From positions 1-64,000 of the forward strand of contig FWCC01000214.1 in the NCBI GenBank assembly GCA_900169235.1: a stretch of DNA of 64,000 bases, given 5' to 3'. The translations under genes were made by a program, and so were the position numbers. Under the pieces are notes generated by a model. The model searched no databases. It had not been told where the DNA came from and was given only the letters and a program-made list of their open reading frames with translations. Positions 57,993 through 64,000 of the stretch are shown one piece after another. Source of the DNA: Zarea fungicola (lineage: Eukaryota > Ascomycota > Sordariomycetes > Hypocreales > Cordycipitaceae). Numbering within the stretch: the stretch's first letter is position 1; every line of letters begins with the position of its first letter.

Positions 57993-58697
57993 TTAGCGGC
58001 TGTTGACCCAGCTCAGATAACTGTTCCAGCCGATGGACACGACATTGGCAAAGAGGACACGGTACTGGAGGGGCAAGAAGGTAAAGTTGATGGTCTGCAC
58101 AAACGGCCAAACCATCCAGTTGGTGCAGAGGGTCGGCCACCACATCTTCTGGAGGCGCTCCGAGGCACTGGCACCCTCCATGGTGGCCATGCTGCTCAGA
58201 AAGGCGCCAATGGCGACGGGCGCAAACAAGCTCTGGTCAATGATGACGCGGGCGGCTGTCTCGACACGCTTGTTGGCAAAGGTGACACGACGGGCGAGGA
58301 AGTTGAACCAGGTAGTGGCAGCAGGACCAAAAACGACTTTATATTTGTAAAACTAGATGTTAGTAAATGAACTTTTTTGGCCATTTTTTTCATTCATCTT
58401 CCCTGGATGTAAGGCGACGAGGAAGGAGCAGGGAGAAGAACTCACAGCCTCCGTAGAGGGCCATGCGGCCGGTACGGGTAAAGTCATGCTTCTCAAGACC
58501 ACGCTTGTCGACGAGCTGCTGAGCAGTAATGTCGCCAGTGGCAAAGAGAACAGCTGTGGTGATGCTCTGGGTGAGCAGAGGGCGCGCGGCGAGGCGGGCG
58601 TTGTACCTGTTGGCGTTTAGAGATGAGCATGTTGTGTGCAGGTTTTCGTTTAAAGGGAGTTGGTTTGTATTTACCAGCGAAGAAATGAGACGACCAT
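57993..58697 (-). CDS. SYM1: Sym1/Mpv17 inner mitochondrial membrane protein
   Basis: Three exons (58697-58675, 58606-58446, 58336-57993) give 175 aa. The first exon has seven codons and reads MVVSFLRW, then [36 protein letters not shown]. After the second intron comes [18 protein letters not shown], then [15 protein letters not shown] and the Mpv17/PMP22 signature [21 protein letters not shown], ending [14 protein letters not shown] ([14 protein letters not shown]). The family forms four-helix channels of the inner mitochondrial membrane, needed in yeast for ethanol metabolism at high temperature. The acceptor of the second intron (ATAAAG) is poor; an earlier TAG acceptor would lead to a stop, so the later one is chosen by homology. 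Confidence 0.92.
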
Positions 58698-59857
58698 TTT
58701 GAATGTGTGGATGTGAAGAGAAGAGAGAAACGGGTATTGTTTCGTCAGTATTGATAAAATAGGAAAATGAAAGCCGGCAGTTGAATCGGTGGTGAGGTCA
58801 GTGAGCTGAGGCGTTGTAAGGGAACAAGCTACGGCCGAGGAGTAATAGAAAGGGGGGAGGAAAGATCCGCGAGTTGAAACGAATGCAGAGGTTTTAAGGA
58901 ATTTAGATGCCGTGTATGAGTAACACAAATAAAACGCGAATTGCTATTAAAAAAAAATGAGTTGAAGAAGACGAAGAAAAGAAGAGCTGGCAGCTGCGTT
59001 GTCCCTTTTCTATTATGAATCCCGTCAGACGAGTTGGTGGTGGACAAGCCTTCTTTCTCCATTTAAAAAAAAAATGTGAAGTGGCACACACTGACACACT
59101 GGAGCCACGCAGGCGCTAGAAGCAATCTTTAGTGAACTGTAGGTGCTGGGGAGCCGCTAGCTTCCCCTGCTGGGCGGGCCGCTGGAGGCAGGCAGCAGCA
59201 TTTTGTGCCTGATAGCGTCCGTCACTCAACATTTCAGGGCCCAAGTTTAACGGGGAGCTCGGCAAACACGCAAAAGGAATCCCCTTCCCGATCTCGTAAC
59301 TCCGCTTCCGCTAATCTTGGGGTTGTGTATGCCAAACTAAAGTAAACAGTAAACGGAGTAGGCTTGCCTAAAATGGAATACCGAGGCCGCAGGATATTTT
59401 ATGCTGGCTAGTCGAAAGCCAACCTATATATCTAGTGTCTCATTTTCCTGCAGCTCACATGAGCAAAGAGTTCATTTAACCAACACGTTGGCACCCCTGG
59501 AGAAAATCAAAGCATGTCTCGCGCCAGGATGTCCGGACCAGCAGCAGCATGCCCCTGCTAGCAAGCCACCGTCCACGGCCAGGGGCTACTAGGCATGCTG
59601 TCCACGGTGGCCCAGCACTTGCCTAATTATTTTCAACTGACTGGGATAGCTCCCCTCTGATAACATGATGCCAATTTAGTCGAGCTGGGTCGATTGTCGC
59701 GATTTTTTAGTTCTCTCTTTTTCATCCTCCCCCACAGCAGCTTTTGGTCTCAGTACAAGCCACCATCTTTCCGGCCAACCCCTAGCCAGCATCCTTACGA
59801 TAATATCTTTTAATTAGACCGTCAAAAACGAGGTCCTCTACAGACGTGCCTTTGGGA
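58698..59857. other. intergenic, divergent promoters
   Basis: 1.16 kb between SYM1 and the membrane-protein gene. Pyrimidine-rich in the sense of SYM1 near its start. No gene recognised. Confidence 0.5.
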
Positions 59858-60722
59858 ATGACGGGATCCAGTAGCTGGGCCTCCCTGGAGGAGCGTTTCG
59901 GCAGACTCTTTCGAACTCTCACTTGGGTCGCTTTCATCCCGGCCCTGCCAATGCTCATCACTCATGGCGTTCTCTCCAGAGATGCTGTCCCTGCCGTCGG
60001 CCTCGTCCCGCTAGCTATTTCCACGGTGGCAGGCATAACGCTTCTCCGCCACAAGAACAAGTTACAGGCCCAATCTGCCGACGGCCACGAGGGTGGTGCC
60101 GCCGCCGCCGGGCATAGTGAGATCGGCGCCGTGGAATCGGGCATCGCTGAACTCGACTCCTTTGGTGACAAGATTACTCACCCTTTGGCTGTATTCGCCT
60201 TTGATATTGCCATTGCTGCTAGTATCATGGTCGTTCTCGTCTATACGTGGAAGTCATCGAGTACATCGGCGTCGCTTAGTATGCTTGCTGCTTATGCAAC
60301 CATCCCGCTCATGTTGAGCTTGTAAGTGGATGGCCAGTTGAACTTGCGCCTCTACATATACTGACTCTGCATTGACTAGCATCTCGCATGTTGCCCTGGC
60401 CTTTTCGGCGCTCTGGGATGGCCTGGCTATTCACGGTCACATAAAGTGGGCTGCGTCGCGGGCCATCGACTCGGACTGCCCCAACTGCAGCCACAGCTTG
60501 TGGCCTGACCGGCCTACGATGCCTTGGTCCCGGTTCTTCCAGGGTAGAAACCAGTCTGCCTACGCGCCCCTCTTCGCTGATGGTGCAGAGTCCTATCACA
60601 GCGACGATGATGCTATTCGCGGGTTTGCCGCGGAACCCGAGGCTGTTGATGTTCGGCCAAAGAAGAATGGCAGAAACAAGCCGACTTCGGTTGTCGATGA
60701 GACTACGTCGTTGCTGCCATGA
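59858..60722 (+). CDS. four-helix membrane protein, unknown function
   Basis: Two exons (59858-60321, 60380-60722) give 268 aa; the 58-bp intron (GTAAGT to GACTAG) joins LMLSL-FISHVALAFSALWDGLAIH in frame. Four hydrophobic segments are visible: FIPALPMLITHGV, VGLVPLAISTVAGITLL, FDIAIAASIMVVLVYTW and a last one across the intron. The loop between the second and third is charged and Gly/Ala-rich. The C-terminal 90 residues are hydrophilic, with CPNCSH and an acidic stretch, ending ETTSLLP, which resembles acidic di-leucine vacuolar sorting signals. I recognise no family. The start ATG 59858 is preceded by a GTG in frame, which I do not use. Confidence 0.78.
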
Positions 60723-61724
60723 GTGGCGAAGAGGCCAGCAGGTTTTGTCGCCGGCAGCTACTGAATAGCCTGTGTCGCTGAAACCTGTTACTAAGATTAA
60801 ACGATTGTTCCCGATACCCTTGGCGCCATGTTGTTGTCAGCTCTGCGAATACCCTTTGCTTTTTGGATTGCGTCGTTCTGTTCTTTGTCATGTTACCTTG
60901 ACTTGGTCATTCTCAGTTACCTATAATCACTTTGGTCTACATAGTTAAAACATACGTTACATGAGTATGGAAATAAACACAGCTGGCTGCCTTACGCCGT
61001 ACTACCTCATCACTCCATGAATTCCCCTCATGTCATATCCATGTTAGCGAGACCTGTGCACCGTATCTGCGCGAATCTGGGGGCACGCTAGCTCATGAAA
61101 AGAGAGACCTTATCATTAATTAAGTCGCAGGATATCAGTCCGGTTGCCCAATGAGTCACACCTTGTATCAGTCTTGGGTAGCACTGATTGCTCTACAAAG
61201 ACGGCTCCATCGTTGAGCCGCAGCGCATCAAGAAACAGACGGCGTTGAGAAAAAGAGCGCAGAAATCTGACGACAACTTTCCTGCAAATCCTGTTCGTTT
61301 GGAGACGATTGTTCCTGTGACCAACTTTTAGCGCTTTGTCTTGATGTGGCGGCAGGGAAGTGCGGCAAACAGCCTGGCAAAAGTGCGCTGGCTGGAGCCA
61401 ACCATTTAGCTGCCTTAGGCCACCCCCCAGGGTCATCACCCAACTTTCGGACCCGCACCCAAGTTTGCCAGGCTAATAATAATAATAGCAGCCCGTTTTA
61501 CCGCCTTGGAACCTACCGCTGCCAACTAAGTTGTTCCGGGATTTTCGACAAAGACCTACAGAGGCAGAACCCGTTCTGCGCCATCAGGATCCATCTTGAC
61601 GCAGCACCCTATCTACTCCTCTTCCCCTCACCTCAACCCGTCCCGCGCCGACACCGCCTACACCCTCGCTATCTTCGTCTTGCAGTATTAATTTTTGTCT
61701 GCAACAACCAGTCTCTCACTCGAC
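60723..61724. other. intergenic
   Basis: 1 kb upstream of the mS38 gene; its last 150 bases are pyrimidine-rich. An AATAATAAT run lies near 61475. No gene seen. Confidence 0.5.
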
Positions 61725-62884
61725 ATGTTGCCGTCGTCGGTGCGTCGCGTCGTCTCCTCGGCGCCCCAGGCGGCTGCTGGCCTGGCATCTGCTCTCCCAA
61801 GGGCCGCCGTCGCCTCGACTCCCGTCGTCGTGCGCGGTCATCAGCGCCGCTTCTCCTCATCCAAGCCCTCGCGACCGGATAACGGCTCCAGCGAAATCGC
61901 CGCCGGCCAGTCTGTCCCCGCCTCGTCGTCAAGGCATGGCGATGGCAAGGCATCCGGCGACAAGCGGAAACGAAAGAACAAGGAGTCATCCGGCCGCGAC
62001 GCTTCCTTCAAGAAGCTGCCGAGTGTTCCTGCTACTCACCACATGTCGCATGAAGGTATGCTGATAGCCAGAAAAAAATCGAGGCACTGGCCTTTGAGCC
62101 CTTCCCTTTCTTGGACTTGCACTTCCCCGTTTGCAAACGCCGGAAGGATTTTTTATGCTAACCAAAATATCCAGCCCTCGGCCTGTCGAGCTTCTTCTCG
62201 CTTCACCGTCCCATCTCGATTACCCAGACGATGCCCAGATCTGTCTCTGATGAGCATTTTGCCTCTATCTTCACCGCTCGCACAAAGGCCAACCGAGTCT
62301 CCGACACCATGTCCACCCTCTCCGATACCATCGATCAGCTCGAGAACCCCATGGCACAGATGACCATCGGTGGTCAGGAGGAGCAGATGCAGAATGGCAT
62401 GCAGCGCCTCGAGGTCCGCAACGCAGACGGCAGCGAGTCCAGCGTCTACCTTCAGGTCGACACCATGTCAGGCGACTTTCTGCCCTTCCGTCCTCCTCCC
62501 CTGCCCCAGACCCAGGCCGCTGGCGAGGCCGAGAACGGCATGAGTGCCGAGGCTGAGCTTGCCGACGAGAACCCCCAGCACCGCGTCTATAAGGCCATGT
62601 TCACCATCGAGGAGTCCACTGAGGCCGACGGCCAGATCCGCATTGTCGCCCATAGCCCCCGCATTATCAACGAGAACCAGCCTCGCAGCTTCATTGAGCG
62701 TCTCGCCCAGCGCCAACTGCGTTTCGACGAGTCGAGAGCCCGCCGCGCCATTGGCAGCGCCACTGGAGAGACAATGGAGGCCATCAGCGTCAAGCGCCAG
62801 CGCAAGCTTGCCATGAAGAAGAAGAAGTACAAGAAGTTTATGAAGCGAACGAGGAACCTGCGCCGCAAGCTCGACCGAACATAA
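61725..62884 (+). CDS. mitochondrial small ribosomal subunit protein mS38 (Cox24-like)
   Basis: Two exons (61725-62055, 62175-62884) give 346 aa. The intron (GTATGC, branch GCTAACC, acceptor TCCAG) joins ATHHMSHE with ALGLSSFFSLHRPISIT. The N-terminus is Arg/Ser/Ala-rich without acids (MLPSSVRRVVSSAPQ), a good mitochondrial presequence. The last 35 residues, ISVKRQRKLAMKKKKYKKF followed by an Arg/Lys-rich end, are the DUF1713/mS38 signature, matching yeast Cox24 and human AURKAIP1, which sit in the mitoribosomal small subunit and contact rRNA. The middle part is Gln/Glu-rich and less conserved. The protein is longer than human mS38, as is usual in filamentous fungi. Confidence 0.9.
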
Positions 62885-63513
62885 AACCTCGGTCTTGTCT
62901 TGGTACGAGCGCGTGTATATTAGAAATATTTCCCTTTGTTTTTTAATTCCTTCATGCTGGCATATTCATTGGGTCGGGGCTTGATTTACAAGGTATCTTG
63001 TCTGGTGCGATGGTTGATTCCGGAACAATGTTTCAACTGGAACTGGACGTTATACCAAGAGCTGTTTTTTCGACTTTTTTACACTACAACAATCATCCAT
63101 AGACGTTGCATTAGCAATCCGCCAACATAGAAATGAGTTTCAAAGTTGACTTGTGCTGGGTATTGTGACGAGACTTTATAAATGTGTATAGGGTTTACCA
63201 CTGTCTCCGGCTGTTGTTAAATCAGAAAAAGTTTACAAGGTGTCTAATTGATTTGGACATGTAAAATATAAATGACAAAACCGTTTGCTTCTGCATACCT
63301 CCTAGGCGATCAGACATGATGCTGAAGTGCCCCACAAAAACTTCGACTTGCGGGCGACACACCGCCTGGCAGAAAGCTTGCAACCCGCCAAAATTTTGGA
63401 TTTTGCCCGCCCGCCGACACTTATGCCCGAGACAGGTCCTTAACAGCCAATTTTTCTGCCTTTGCTGGGTTACCTTTTTCGATTTCAATAGCGAGATTGA
63501 CAAAGCCGGCAAC
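62885..63513. other. intergenic
   Basis: 630 bp of 3' flank of the mS38 gene and promoter of the Kre33 gene. No gene seen. Confidence 0.5.
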
Positions 63514-64000
63514 ATGTCTACTCGCAAGCAAGTGTATGTTTACTCAAAGCTGCATTGAGCATAAACGAGAGAAAAAATCCTACCAGCAAGTGACTGTGCT
63601 AACTGTTGCAGCGATCCTCGTATCGGCGCGTTGATTCGAAATGGTTTACAAGAAAAGAAGCGAAGCTTCTTTGTCGTGGTCGGTGACCATAGCAAAGATG
63701 TGATTGTGCGCCTCCACTACATCATGTCGCGAGTCGACATGAAGCAGAACAAGTCTGTTCTGTGGGCATACAAGAACAAACTGTTGAACTTCACCAGGTG
63801 CGTAGTGTTTTGTAAACTATTCACAAACAACTCGTATTGTTGGCTGACAATCCAATTTCCCAGTCACCGAAAGAAGCGCGAGGCCAAAATAAAGAGCGAA
63901 ATCAGAAAGGGCATCCGCGAAGTCAACGATGAAGACCCATTCGAGCTGTTCATCTCCTTGCACAACATCCGCTACACCTACTACAAGGAGACGGACAAGA
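63514..64000 (+). CDS. KRE33: Kre33/NAT10 RNA cytidine acetyltransferase, 5' part
   Basis: The gene runs off the right edge. Three exons are visible: 63514-63533, 63612-63797 and 63864 onward. Joins read MSTRKQVDPRIGALIRNGL, then LLNFTSHRKKREAK. The stretches SFFVVVGDHSKDVIVRLHY, KQNKSVLWAYKNKLLNF and EVNDEDPFELFISLHNIRYTYY match the N-terminal domain of yeast Kre33 and human NAT10, the essential nucleolar enzyme that acetylates cytidine in 18S rRNA and in tRNAs (with Tan1/THUMPD1) using ATP and acetyl-CoA. The full protein is about 1050 aa; the helicase and acetyltransferase domains lie outside the window. Confidence 0.95.

Noticed and set aside
58337..58370. Earlier TAG acceptor for the second SYM1 intron
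   Set aside because: It would add a short stretch that reaches a TAA stop before the conserved FGPAATTW block.
1..64000. tRNA, rRNA, CRISPR or intact transposon
   Set aside because: By eye I found no convincing cloverleaf, conserved rRNA block, regularly spaced repeats or paired terminal repeats. A tRNA scan and repeat search would be decisive.

Overview
The window comes from a filamentous ascomycete (Pezizomycotina), most likely a hypocrealean sordariomycete. The evidence is the short introns (49-129 bp) with GT-AG ends and CTAAC/CTGAC branch points, the gene spacing, and the gene set: a PNP-NACHT-WD40 NLR, NoxA, a hybrid histidine kinase, deuterolysin, a chitinase of the intracellular GH18 type, and a Mug190-type C2 protein. 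I assign no genus. All gene models were built by hand from reading frames and splice signals, and each spliced model listed here keeps an open frame to its stop.

Left part (1-26 kb) is loosely packed and accessory-like. It holds a large NLR on the minus strand (1988-7261), a MEMO1 homologue (8964-10176), the plasma-membrane syntaxin Sso1 with a predicted 5-nt microexon (12019-13637), an unrecognised Ser/Gly/Gln-rich protein (14632-15576), a GH18 chitinase-like protein with an altered catalytic motif (16523-17840), a broken DUF7924-like gene (19874-21397), a secreted M35 deuterolysin (22198-23314) and a small nuclear-looking protein with a possible degenerate GRF-type finger (25423-26221).

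Middle part (27-40 kb) carries the CPSF30/Yth1 zinc-finger protein, a DUF1776 membrane-anchored SDR-like protein, an amidase-signature enzyme, an SAM methyltransferase, an aldo-keto reductase, a transcription-factor-like protein without a zinc cluster, and the Wss1-type metalloprotease. The enzymes lie close together, but no backbone synthase is present, so I do not call a biosynthetic cluster.

Right part (40-64 kb) is signalling and housekeeping: a 1400-aa PAS hybrid histidine kinase with a very long upstream region, NoxA convergent to it, a 3.1-kb intergenic gap, a Mug190/tricalbin-like C2 protein, Sym1/Mpv17, an unrecognised four-helix membrane protein, mitoribosomal mS38, and the 5' end of Kre33/NAT10 running off the right edge.

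The observations most worth a second look are the GH18 protein whose DxxDxDxE motif reads D-G-V-D-I-A-W-D, the NLR with near-identical 126-bp WD40 units differing at few positions, the Sso1 microexon and its 59-residue tail beyond the membrane anchor with a dibasic site, and the disrupted DUF7924-like gene. I found no CRISPR array, rRNA, confident tRNA or intact transposon.
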